Assembly (NCBI GenBank): GCA_022828595.1
Contig: JAKGHH010000004.1
Span: forward strand, 56,942,422 to 57,006,421
Length of the DNA: 64,000 nucleotides
Direction of reading: 5' to 3'
DNA from: Nelumbo lutea
Taxonomy: Eukaryota; Streptophyta; Magnoliopsida; Proteales; Nelumbonaceae
Positions within the stretch are counted from its first letter, which is position 1; every line of letters starts with the position of its first letter. Below are positions 22,375-32,771 of this stretch, piece by piece. Both the position numbers and the translations under genes were made by a program. Below the pieces are notes generated by a model. The model worked only from the letters and a program-made list of their open reading frames with translations. It was not told the DNA's origin and made no database searches.

Positions 22375-23434
22375 GTCATGTTTGGTGATGAAAACTGAAA
22401 ACCCTCCAAAGCCCCCATAAGCAATGTTTGGAAAAATATCCAAGCAGTCCAATCAACTATCAATTAGTGATCACATCATTTGAAGGGTTGCTTGCAAAAG
22501 GTTCAATTTATGATACAATACACTCAATACATCGGTTTAAAAATGTTTTTACAAAATACTAAAAAGATAAAACGTGTATCGATTTCACCTCTACCAATGC
22601 ACAAAAGTTTATCCATATATACTTTGAGGCTATTTGCTTCAGCTTCTTTAAATGGCTTATCAAATTGTTTAAAAGCATTAGGACTTAGGCTTCAGATATT
22701 GACTCTACGTGAACAATATATAAGCCATATTTGGTGAAAAATCCAGCCAGCCCAAATCAAAATTATTCTTTCATAAGAGCAATTAAAGATCAGAGTATTC
22801 TTATATTGTGTAATTGTAATCAGTTATCAAGTGACATCAGAATGCACGAATTAATGAATTTGTTGGATAACGAGTGCACCTTTGGTCTAGCTAGCAGAAA
22901 GCCTTGAAGAATTCACCAACGCATGGGAAATGGAATTGTTATTTCAAGTTTCAAGTGCAATAATTTATTTCCTTGTATTTCAGGAGATGCCACTTCTTTG
23001 TTTGGTGTTTACTCATATATGAAAAAAAGTTGGCTGTCTAAATTTAAGGTTGTATTTGGTACTATTGGTGTTTTAATTTAAATTGTTTTGACTTGATAGT
23101 TGAACACAAACATCACTGATTGTACTTGAATTAATCCTGTTAAAAAAATCACATTTGGTGAGGAACGTGTGTTATTCATCCATGTCAACACCAAATCAAT
23201 GATACATTGTTTTTTTTATTTTTTGGTATTTAATGCACGAATCCTTCATTGGGGTCATCATTCTTTTCTCTCTCTCCCTTTATTTTTATTTTTTATTTTT
23301 GAGAATAGCACAGCATCACTCTAATATTTCTCCTTCAAAGTCGGTGGTATAATGGAAACAGAATCCACATCTCCCCAAACCAGCAAATACTGAGCGACCC
23401 CTCATTAAATTGATGTTTCTTGAAACACCTCTTA
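22375..23434. other. Unassigned AT-rich spacer
   Basis: No coding homology or RNA gene was seen. GTTTGGTG/AAACACC phrases near 22380 and 23150 hint at further short elements, but no complete terminal repeats could be found. Confidence 0.4.
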
Positions 23435-23544
23435 AATTCAGTTTGGAAGGAGTACAAATGCAAATATGTGAGTGTAAAAACATATATTTTGTATGTTTTT
23501 TGTACTGTATATATTTGTATTTGTACTCCTTCCAAATTGGGCCT
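23435..23544. mobile_element. Palindromic ~110-bp MITE, copy c
   Basis: Left GTTTGGAAGGAGTACAAATG pairs with right TTTGTACTCCTTCCAAATTG. CTTAA lies at the left and CCTTAA at the right, in keeping with a TAA/TTA target preference. Confidence 0.65.
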
Positions 23545-24296
23545 TAATTTATATTTGAAATAGAAACACTTTTGACTATTTTAACTCAAAACAATTTCAA
23601 CCACCAAACAAAAAATGGGTTATTAAGGGTCTGTTCGTTTGTTCTGAAGTTTGATATGTGAAAGTGTAATAATTACATTAAGACGTATATTGGTATTGGT
23701 GAATTTTTCTTTCTTCTGAACTCTGAATGCATAGAATGTTGTTCTGAATTTTGAATTTTGAAAATGATCAAATATCCATCTTGACCCCATATATGAGAGT
23801 TTTTGTTTGTCTTTTTTGGGATATCATTGGAAAAGAAATAACCAATTTTCTTTTAAAGTTAAAAGATTTATCTTAAGAGTTAAAAGTTAAGAGGAAACGA
23901 ACATGCTCTAAATGTGTCAGGCACACAACAATGACCCTATTGATAGACCAAAATTTTCTCGCTCAAATGTAACTATTTCCTTATACTAACCAATGAGATG
24001 ATCCCACAATATAGAGTGGTGCAAAATCGACATTTAAAACTTATGAATAGAAAGCATATATCAAGGTTAGATTGGACTTGAACTTTGATGTGATTTTGTT
24101 TTTTTGTTGAGAGTAATATATTATTCATGGGAGATGTTTCCAATACATGGTGGGATGTGGCTGCAAGGTTAGCGTGAGGAGTGTGCTCTGTGAGGAGCAG
24201 ATCCTAAACATTTGTTAACTTTGTTTGATTTTGGTATTATGTCATTGCTTTTTACAAGGAAACTCCATCCAGGAGCATGCAATTAGTCATTAATAA
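23545..24296. other. Unassigned spacer
   Basis: No gene seen. The text around 23625-23900 (GTCTGTTCGTTTGTTC ... GAACATGCTCTAA) resembles the ends of a short Tourist-like element, but boundaries are not clear. Confidence 0.35.
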
Positions 24297-24306
24297 TACA
24301 ATTTTA

Positions 24307-24980
24307 GGAAATTGTCCTCACCATGACTTTTCACCATTTCTCTTAAGCTCACCATAACTTTTCAAAACGTCCAAGGAACCCTATGTCAGTAATTTGATAT
24401 TAAATAGACTCACAGATGTTGGTGGACTACTATTTTACCCTTTGTTCTGTTGTAAATGAAAAATAAAAATATATCTCAAATGTTTCAGTCTACAAAATTT
24501 TCTACCCATTTTACATATTTAAGTAGGAAAGGAGCTTCAAATAAACAAAAAAAGAACATTTCTTATTCAAATCAAACTCATCTGACGCTCCATATCTACT
24601 TGCACATCACAACTATCACTTTATCCCTTTTAATTTTAAATGCAACAAGAGCTGAGATCAAGAAAAGATCTATGGTCAAGAAGAGGACACGTGGCTCTAT
24701 AGAACCCAACGTCCATTTCTATATGCCAATTAGAACAAAGGTGTATTGATTAAAAATTGTATGGTTGACATGTCATTCAGGAGTAGTTTGGTCATAAAAA
24801 TTGTATTTATGTTGACATGGGCAACTTCTATCAATGAACACTAATGGTGCTCTAACGGATGGTGATTAGTTTTGGAAAACAAAAAGTCATTGACATGAGG
24901 TTCCTTGGATATTTTGAAAAGTTATGGTGAGTTTAATAGAAATGTTGAAAAGTCACATGGTGAGTTTTAGACAATTCCCC
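24307..24980. mobile_element. Mutator-like MITE, 674 bp
   Basis: Inverted ends of about 90 bases share CTCACCATAACTTTTCAAAA and CCAAGGAACC on opposite strands. Flanks are TACAATTTTA (24297-24306) and TACAATTTCA (24981-24990), a 10-bp target duplication with one mismatch. The 97-codon ORF inside (24456-24749) has no recognisable domain. Confidence 0.7.
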
Positions 24981-25012
24981 TACAATTTCATGCATTTTAG
25001 GGCATTTAGAAG

Positions 25013-25326
25013 CATGGTTTTTGAACCGCCATTGATCTAGACGGGGACCATTTGACTCAAAAACCGTCCAAGCAACTGGTTCTATTTCACCCTTAACCTA
25101 TTCCTTGGCCAAAAACCCATTGAATTGGTTAGTGACCCCTTGACCCAGGCAGCCGAATCATTGACCCATTTGACCTGAACAACGATTTTTAACCATTTTT
25201 TATTTTAATATATATCTTTTATTTTTATTTTTTAAATTTGATTTAAAATGAACCAGATGATCAAACCGCTGATCGAAAACCAATGGCCAAAGCAATTCCG
25301 GTTCAAGGTTGATTTTTAAAACATTG
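25013..25326. repeat. Dispersed repeat, copy 3 (AACC/GGTT-rich, CAATGTTTTAAA end)
   Basis: Begins CATGGTTTTTGAACC and ends TTTTTAAAACATTG. Flanking 8-mers TTTAGAAG and TTTAAAAA agree at 6 of 8 positions. It shares internal phrases with the copies at 15388 and 19364. Confidence 0.55.
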
Positions 25327-26026
25327 TTTAAAAACCATATAACCTTACAAAAATTAAATCCATGGTTTTTTAAATGCCAAACCAGTGATCGGCTTCCATT
25401 CCCACACTGTTCCAACCACTTTTTGTAACTTTGCATTAGAAATATCTCCCCCATAAAATAAAGCACAACTGCTCGAATGAGCTTTGCCCTAAGCCCCTAA
25501 CCGAAGCCTCCCCTCAAGTTTGTGATAATAATAAACCTCCCCTCTAGTTTACCTTCAGCAAAATTCTCTCTTTTACTTTCAAAAAAAGCGACAAAAACCT
25601 CCATTCCGTTAATAAACTTGACGAAAATCATTAAGTCGATGTTAATTTTTTTAAAATACCCATTTTAACCCTATACAAGTTATTGTGTACATATGTTTAC
25701 TAAAATACCCTTTGCATTTTCTTATTATCTTGAAGAATGGGTGAGGAATGAACAAAGGAAGAAGGCAACTGGAGAACGAACCAGGAAGAAAAATAGTGAA
25801 CCTAGAAGAAGGATTTCTTGGTCAGCAACAAAACCAGGGAACTACAAAGGCACAAATTTTTGTCGAATTTAGGTCAGAGTCGATTAACTTCTTATAGCGT
25901 CGAATGGGAAAAAATGTAAAACCGTTTCATCTTTGTTCTTGGTTCAGCCACACAATCTTGTCTTCCATATCTCTGTTCTTGGTTTCTTAATTGGCTCAAT
26001 CCTGAGAGAGAGAGAGAGAGAGAGAG

Positions 26027-26190
26027 AACAGTCTTCGAGAAGAGGAGTTAGAGAGCAATTTTTCTCTTGAAGTAGTGGACGATGAGCTCAAGTTTGGGAC
26101 CCCTTGGCAGCAGAAAACTGAGGATATTGGTAGATTTTTACATAAATGTCTCAATGAGGGCGGATTTGAGAAAGGCAAAGGAAACTAGAG
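26027..26190 (+). pseudogene. Unassigned open fragment within the long-TIR element
   Basis: An open stretch of about 50 codons reads ...VVDDELKFGTPWQQKTEDIG... and ends at TAG near 26188. It has a protein-like composition but I recognise no family. About 270-340 bases downstream is a T-rich region with TTTAATAAATT and an A-run, which could be a transcript end. It may be a second captured gene fragment; equally it could be chance. Confidence 0.3.
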
Positions 26191-26749
26191 GCAGAGGTAG
26201 GGGAGGGAGAGGTCGGGTGTCGAGATAGCTTCACACTTGGATAGAGGCTGTTTCTCTTGAGTTTAGCGTGCCAAGATGCGAGGGCTTTGTGTTTGGGAGC
26301 TAGATTAATTGCTCAGGGAAACATAATTGTTATCGTTGTTGCTCAGTTTTTTCACCGTCTTTGTTTTTGGGTTGTTCCAATAAGCTCGTCTCACGTTTAT
26401 TCGTTGATTTTAGTCCTTATTTTGAGTTGCGTTATGTAGCTTCTGTTCCAGACTTCTAGGTCCCTCCCTCTGGGACTCTATTGTAATCGTTCTCTTTTTC
26501 TCTTTAATAAATTATTTTTATTTATTAAAAAAATATGCCAACTGCTCAATTAACTCCATGTTCGGATCCTAAGAATTCATATCAGCAATGAGGTCTTCAA
26601 TCTAAATGTAATTGAAAGTTAAGAATTAAAGATCTGTTTGGTTCTTAAAAATGGGCCATTCCCATTTCCTCCCTTAGGAATGACAATCCATTCTAGCTGA
26701 TTCTGAATACTAAGCAAAGATTGTGCTCTGTTGGCCATAGAATTAAATT

Positions 26750-27373
26750 TTATTGACCAAAATGTCTGATTTCATAATCCCCACTATCTTTTATCTCAAA
26801 AAGAAAATCCCATATCAGAGGGAATTGCTTGATGCAGCCAAGGATATCTACTAGAATATGGTAGCTTTCCCTGCTATGATTGAAACCTGGCAACTTTCGG
26901 GCCCAGAGAAAGCACCTGTGAGCAAAAATCCCTAGATTTTTACACATTTTCAATACCTGTTCAACCAAATTAGCAGAAATCTTGCCTGAAAAACATTCAA
27001 GTGCATATTCGAAGTCATGATGAATGCAACGGAAATCACTCAACACCCGACATATCTCATTTACATCATCTAGTAAAGCAATTGGACCTGACCCTATTAT
27101 TTGCGAGAACAACGGAAATCCATGTACAGAACTTGTTATGGAACACATATTGCACAGATTCAAAAAATGAACCTGTTTATGGAACACCTGAATAGACACA
27201 TGCTGCACAGATTCAAAAAATGAACCTGTTACGGAAAATATAGATGTCGTCCGGTGAAGAATAGTCGCCGAAATGTTTGGAAAGCCACAGATGTCGTTCG
27301 GTGAAGAAAATGAACTCTTGTAAAGAAAATGAACTCTGGTGAAGAAATCGGCCAACAAGATGAAACCAGCCAT
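26750..27373 (-). pseudogene. Captured fragment of a pentatricopeptide-repeat (PPR) protein gene
   Basis: The 207-codon minus ORF has a C-terminal half (about residues 97-202) that looks like the N-terminal region of a plant P-type PPR protein: EICRVLSDFRC, NLVEQVLKMCKNLG, LPGFNHSRESYHILVDIL and WDFLFEIKDSGDYEI. PPR proteins bind organellar RNA and act in its editing, splicing or stability. Here the ORF stops just after the DYEI position, where further PPR repeats would follow, so only the first part is present. The N-terminal half (residues 1-95) contains duplicated segments (FFESVQH/LNLCNMCS and repeated CATTTTTTGAATCTGTGCAG on the coding strand) and is not recognised. Its place between long inverted repeats points to capture by a transposon. 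Confidence 0.65.
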
Positions 27374-27713
27374 TGTTTGGTGAAGAATCGTTGGCGGAAT
27401 ATTCTGGAAAGTGGAATATTCCGAGCATTGTTTGCTTGCAGTTGTTAGGGGGTTAGGGTTCGACTGTTTTTCTCAAGAGAGGATAGTGATTTTTTCGAGT
27501 AAGGATAAAATTGATATTTTGCAAATTGCTTGGGTGCGGTATGATGATAAAAATATAGTTTTCCTTGGTTTCCGTCAGATTCATTAGAGGAAGGGAGGTT
27601 TTTGTCGTTTTTTTTGAAAGTAGAAGGGAGGATTTTGCTAAAGGTAAATTAGAGGGGAGATTTTTATTATTATCAGAAACTTGAAGGAAAGTTTTTGTAT
27701 TTTACCCTTATCT

Positions 27714-28085
27714 TAATATGGAGAGACAACTGTCTTATGAAATGTTCGTTAATATATACTTCGTACATTGGTGGTTGAGAGCAACATCTGTAACATCGAC
27801 GCCTCGACCTTAATTCCAACCTACATTGTTGTCGAGATTTAGTCACATCAACTTAATAGTATTTGTCTACGACTCTACGTTTGCTGATATAATAAATTGA
27901 AGCAGCATGAGGATTAACTACTAAGTTTGGTGAATGCTAACAAGGTAGACTACAAATTCGGCTTCAGTCCGTATAAGCCTGTGCTCACTTCATTCCAACA
28001 GCCTTTTGCAATTTTGTATTGTAAATATTTATTCATAAAATGAAGTACAAATTGTAAAGATTTTGAGAGTGTTTGTCTATGAAGT

Positions 28086-28116
<31 letters not shown>

Positions 28117-28227
28117 CTGGAGATATTTAAAAGTTATTTCAACAGATATTCACTGAGTTGACAAATTTATTTTGTCAAGTGACAACACCATACAAGAAGC
28201 ATCAGCCGTCCATGGATCATTAATCCT
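27714..28227. other. Spacer with an (AT)n microsatellite
   Basis: A pure AT run lies at about 28087-28115. No gene or other structure was seen. Confidence 0.5.
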
Positions 28228-28502
28228 ACACGTGTTCTGACATTACACATGGCTTCTAAGCAAATGATGATGTCACCACTCACCTGTCACCACCAAACAT
28301 CAGTCCAGCAACCATAAAGGAGAAATTGAAAATTGGACACGTGTTGATGTTGGATGCATGTTCCATTAACCTCCTGCGCACGTGATCTTTCCGTCTTAGG
28401 CTTAACTTCCTTATTGCCGTTGGGAGAGGACAGGTGGCAGTTAATGGCTAAAAGAAAGCTTCACGGGTTGCTTTGCTGCCACGTGTGGAGATACCTATAA
28501 AG
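28228..28502 (+). promoter_or_regulatory. Orphan G-box/ABRE-rich promoter-like region with TATA box
   Basis: Four CACGTG cores occur in 257 bases (28229, 28338, 28379, 28480), three of them in ACACGTGT or CCACGTGTGG form, plus TGCATG (RY-type) at 28355, then TATAAAG at 28496-28502. In plants, G-box/ABRE clusters with RY motifs near a TATA box mark ABA- or seed-responsive promoters. No coding sequence follows: a MITE-like repeat begins within about 40 bases. CACGTG is palindromic, so orientation rests on the TATA box alone. Confidence 0.45.
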
Positions 28503-28536
28503 TATGGTTGGTCGGTATTCATATCTAATATTTTTG

Positions 28537-28760
28537 AAATTATATAAAATTTATCATAAATTTTTAGCATTTCTCTTAAACTCATTATAACTTTCAAAAA
28601 ACATACCAATAATTCTATGTTAGTGAACTTTTATTTTTCAAAACTTTCCATCCTTTAGATTACCGTTAATATTCATTAACAAAAGTTGTCCACATCAACA
28701 TAGATACAATGACTAAATTGTCCTTGAATGACAAGTCAGACTTATTAAATATATTTTTAT
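28537..28760. repeat. Decayed relative of the Mutator-like MITE at 24307
   Basis: GCATTTCTCTTAAACTCATT followed by ATAACTTTC matches the left arm of the 24307 element, and GTCCACATCAACATAGATAC with AATGACTAAAT matches its interior in reverse. The left part and some interior remain; the right arm is missing. Confidence 0.5.
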
Positions 28761-28799
28761 AACTAAAATGCCCTTAAGCGCCCAATTACCTTATACATA

Positions 28800-29250
28800 T
28801 AGTGTAAAACACCAGAAATTGCAAAAAAAAAATGTTTAGGAAATAATAAAAAATTAATAAAGTATAAAAGAGAAATTAAAAAAAAACATAAAAATTGCAG
28901 AAAACATATATTTCAGCCAAAAATATCAAAATTTACAGAAATATATATATATATATCAATTACATAAATTAATAAACATTTCAAAAAATATTAATTCAGC
29001 CAAAAAAATGTAGAAAAACGCATAGAATGATAACAAAATAAAAAATATGTATCTCAACTAAAATATCAAAAATTGCAAAAAAAGGTACAAAACGATAAAA
29101 ATTCACAAATAGATATTTCAGCCAAACAGTCGGAAATTACAGAAAATACATACAACGATAAAAAGTTAATTAAAAAATTATATGTTTCAACTAAAAAGAA
29201 TTAAAACAATAATATCAGAAAATACAGAAAATCTTTCCAATTTCAAAAAA
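28800..29250. repeat. Degenerate tandem array, unit about 67 bp
   Basis: TTTCAGCCAAAAATATC-like phrases recur near 28912, 28995, 29052, 29119 and 29186, mostly with a nearby AAATTACAGAAAAT and GATAAAAA. Spacings are 83, 57, 67 and 67 bases. Confidence 0.5.
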
Positions 29251-29956
29251 TATATATACTTCCACAAAAGGAAGAGAAAAACTTATAGAAAAAAAAGAAA
29301 ATGATAAATATTTAACACATATAACCAAAACAAGGGGAATTGATTGGGGAAGCCAATGCCTTACACGTGTCACATTCAAAATGTGGAGCACCCGAATCAG
29401 GTGGGCTTATCAAACTTATCTGTGCTCAGTCATTAGATTGGCATCCATTGAAAACTCGCAATCACACAGTAGTATGGATACATCTCCACTGCGTTGAGAC
29501 CCACCCACCCTTGCGTAAGATGTTGGAGATGCTGTAGTCCGTATGTCTCTCATTTGATCCCAATTGTATTGTTCTTATTTGTACCCAAAAAAGAATTATA
29601 TTGTTCTTACGCTGGAGTTTGGATTTGGATCTGAAATGGGCTTCAAAAGCATGAAATGGGCTGAGCTAGGGTAGAGTGTAAAGCTCAGGTAAGGCTGTAT
29701 TTGGCATTCCTTATGAACAATGAATTTATTTTCATTTTGCAGTTAAAACGCCCCTATGAACAATGATTTTTTAACCACACAAAGGAGACAAATCCTTAAA
29801 ATAAAAAATGCCAAATGCAGCCTAAGTCAAGAAGAGCAAAGTGCGGTTCAGCTGAGAAATGATTAGCTGAATTTGATATGTTGGACTGATCATTTTGATG
29901 AACACCAGTTATAAATTCAAATAAGATAGATTGAGTTATTGTGGGTCATATGCACT
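29251..29956. other. Unassigned spacer
   Basis: No coding homology. A moderately GC-rich stretch (29340-29540) includes TTACACGTGTCAC and a 65-codon ORF without recognisable domains. Confidence 0.4.
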
Positions 29957-30076
29957 CGCTCAGTTTGGAAAGAGTACAAATGCAAATATGTACAGTATAA
30001 ATACATACAAAATAATATAAATTATAAAATTTTGCATTATACATATTTGCATTTGTACTCCTTCCAAACTCAACCT
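29957..30076. mobile_element. Palindromic ~110-bp MITE, copy d
   Basis: CAGTTTGGAAAGAGTACAAA at the left pairs with TTTGTACTCCTTCCAAACTC at the right. The interior is AT-rich. Same family as the copies at 21959, 22070 and 23435. Confidence 0.65.
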
Positions 30077-30245
30077 TATATGACTGGTGTGAAGAAAAAT
30101 GATTCATTCCACAATCACTAAAAAAATGATTCATTCCACAATCACTAAAACAACTATTAAATTGAACCCAAGTTTATTTACTTGAGATCATTTTGGAGTA
30201 TCTTAAGCATCATCATCATCATCCAAGCTTATCCCAATTATATGT

Positions 30246-30439
30246 GATACAATACACCTCTACTGATACAAGAAACTAAAGAAATAAAATAAAACGCATA
30301 TTGATTAAAGTACCAATACACCTCTACTGATACAAGAAAAATGATACAATACACCTCTACTGATACAAGAAACTAAAGAAATAAAATAAAACGCATATCG
30401 ATTAAAGTACCAATACACCTCTACTGATACACAGGTGTA
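30246..30439. repeat. 97-bp tandem duplication
   Basis: GATACAATACACCTCTACTG starts at 30246 and again at 30343. The following 97 bases are almost identical, with few mismatches (such as ATATTGATT versus ATATCGATT). Just upstream (30099-30152) a 27-bp unit ATGATTCATTCCACAATCAC... is also doubled. Confidence 0.8.
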
Positions 30440-32160
30440 TCGATACTTTGACCATAGTAAAGGAGATGGTTTTGAACAATCCGCATCTCCTACTCTTATG
30501 CCTCATCCTAGGGAATTCAGTGACCAATGAAAATTTATCCAAATTTCCTGGGAATTCTGATTGATCAAACTCATACCTAAGGACAAAGTGTAAGTGTAGG
30601 AACTCTGCACTTCATCTAATTAGTTTAATTGACCGCATACCTCGATAAAGGATTAGCTGAATGTGATGGTTGTTAAGTGAGTTGTAAAATCAATGATAAT
30701 TTTCCATGCCAGTAGCAAAATTCATGAATCATACACGTCTTATATAGTAGGGCCCATGAATTTATTATTGGTGTGGAATATTATCATTAGTTCCACACTC
30801 AACTGAACTGTCACCCCGTTCAACTAATCCAAATTAACACATCTCATACATAATGGGCCCAACTTTGTGGTGAGATATGCAGACACAGATTATCTTGGAA
30901 ACGTGTTGAGACAGTTTTCCTCGTCAAGTTACTACAAACTATCATTTAAGATTTCGTTTGTAATGATGTGGACTCCCTAGTCCCTACCTTATTTGGTGTT
31001 GGTGAGAATATTCTCATGAAACGTGTGGTTACTGGTTACCCTTTACTTCCTTCGGACATCTGGGCTCTCTCCCTCTCTCAAAATTTTGAAATCTTTGAGC
31101 CCATTGTCGGTTTCTATTTGCTCAGGACATGGGCTTGGACTTTGGTGATTAAGTTTTGGTGGGTTGTAGGCCACGTTTCATAATATTACAGAGGGCTTGA
31201 CAGACCCAAATGAGACGAGCAAGTCCGGGGCACCCCACAACGTGGAAATATCTCAGTACGGGAGATGATTAGGTCTTAATCACATTTAAAGAAGAAAAAA
31301 GTGAAGCTTTGGCCCATCATATGGATGTCCATTCAATGTCTTAAACTGTTATTTGCAGCCATGATTCGATGTTGTCTGGGATTATACGTGTCTGTAGGCG
31401 ATATCAGAAACGAAAGTTGAGATGGAGAAGAGTACACTCCACAGTCCGGTCATAAATTTTCTGTTTCAGCAACTAATAATGGTCTAATCATAAATAAATA
31501 TCATTAGTTATAGTAGGGTGGACACGAATCGAGCTGAGTTGAATATTTAATTATTCGAAATCGGATTGTCAAAAAAAAAAATGTTAGGCTTGAGTTACAT
31601 TTGAGTTACTCGAATTTGGTTTAGCTCCAAAAGCTGGAAAATTTGAGTTTGAATGTAAGCCAAGATTTCTATAAAAAATAAAAATAATTTATTATCATAT
31701 ATATATATATAATAAAAATATTATATATAATATTTATTATTATACATATAAAAAATCAATTTTATTTTACATACAAAAAAATAAGGGTTTATTTGGTTTC
31801 TAGGAATAGGTGCCTGAAATCGGTTTCAAAATATCTCATTTTGATTCCAAACTATTTGTTTGGTAGGAATTGGATTCCAATTCCCACTGGAATGGTCATT
31901 CTAGCCCCCCCCCCCCCCCCACCCGGGAATGGGATTCCCACTCCTGTCAACGAGTAAATAACTTATGACAAAACCCCGCAAACCCTAAGGGTTTGTTTAT
32001 TTCGCAGATAGGACTGAAATCAAAATCCCCTAGAATCATAATCGGATTCCGATTGTGGTTGTTTGGTTCATTAGGAGTTGGAATTGGAATGAACTAAAAA
32101 TTTTCAATTTAGTACGTATTAGTCTATTTATTATATTATTTTATTAATAATCATAATCGG
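30440..32160. other. Spacer, no gene; contains a poly-C run and GAGTT/AGCTC-type repeat
   Basis: Around 31510-31680 lies a TTGAGTTACTCGAATTTGG-type repeat like the element at 17435. About 31785-32110 has GGTTTATTTGGTTTC...AATGGGATTCC phrases typical of plant MITEs, interrupted by a run of about 18 C bases near 31905. No coding homology was found. Confidence 0.4.
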
Positions 32161-32747
32161 ATGCCAACAGTTTTGGTTTCCATTAGAGAGAGTGCATCAT
32201 CAATCATTACCTTTGTCCGACAAAGGGGCTGATCCTGTCACTATGATCACCTACTCAGATGAATTCTCGGATTGTCCCAACATACCCAGGTTTTGACCCT
32301 CGCTAAGGATCTCACTGATTGGCATATCAAAGACAGCCTAATCCAATACCTAGTGTATTATCATAATCGAGTCTAGGGGTCAGGTGTAATTTTCTAGTTT
32401 TGTCCATTAATCACTAAGGTCCAAGGCAATACTAGAAATCTGGTCCGGTTCAGGGTTTCAAGTAAACCTACACTGCATGTACCTCGGGTCTCACCCTCGC
32501 AGTTGAGACAGGCCACCCCAACACCTGGCGGCACATTAGTGTCAGCCTTAGCAGGATAAATCTCCCTAGACTTATCCAACAACTATGAACATTCTAAACT
32601 AATACAAGTCTTATAATTATCCAGTTTAAGGGTATTACATAGAAACACACCACTATAACATGAATCAAATATGTACTTTATTCATATACAACAAATGTCA
32701 TAATGTACATCAATCTGATTGGAGCTAAGGGCATACAATGTCTAGCA
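32161..32747 (-). repeat. Partial 3' LTR of C2
   Basis: On the minus strand it starts TGCTAGACATTGTATGCCC right after the polypurine tract GTGGGAGC and continues to the TTGGTTTCCATTAGAGAGAG region. About 1.4 kb of distal LTR is absent. Confidence 0.8.
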
Positions 32748-32771
32748 GCTCCCACTTGCACTTAGGTTCAA

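Larger units (their letters stand above)
25487..27713. mobile_element. Long-TIR element carrying a PPR gene fragment (Pack-MULE-like)
   Basis: The left arm (about 25494-25620) and right arm (about 27590-27713) are inverted repeats of roughly 120 bases, sharing GATAATAATAAA, CTCCCCTCTA and CTTTCAAAAAAA...CGACAAAAACCTCC on opposite strands. Between them lie a (GA)n tract (26003-26026), an unassigned 50-codon open stretch, a T-rich AATAAA-containing tail (about 26460-26530) and the PPR fragment. The long TIRs and captured host sequence suggest a Mutator-type Pack-MULE. No target duplication was found, so the superfamily is inferred. Confidence 0.6.

Noticed and set aside
24456..24749. 97-codon ORF as a small gene
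   Set aside because: It lies inside a non-autonomous MITE, is AT-driven in composition and has no recognisable feature.
26460..26530. LINE or processed-pseudogene tail (TTTAATAAATT plus A-run)
   Set aside because: The A-run is only about seven bases and no LINE coding sequence or target duplication was found, so it is not called as a retroposon.
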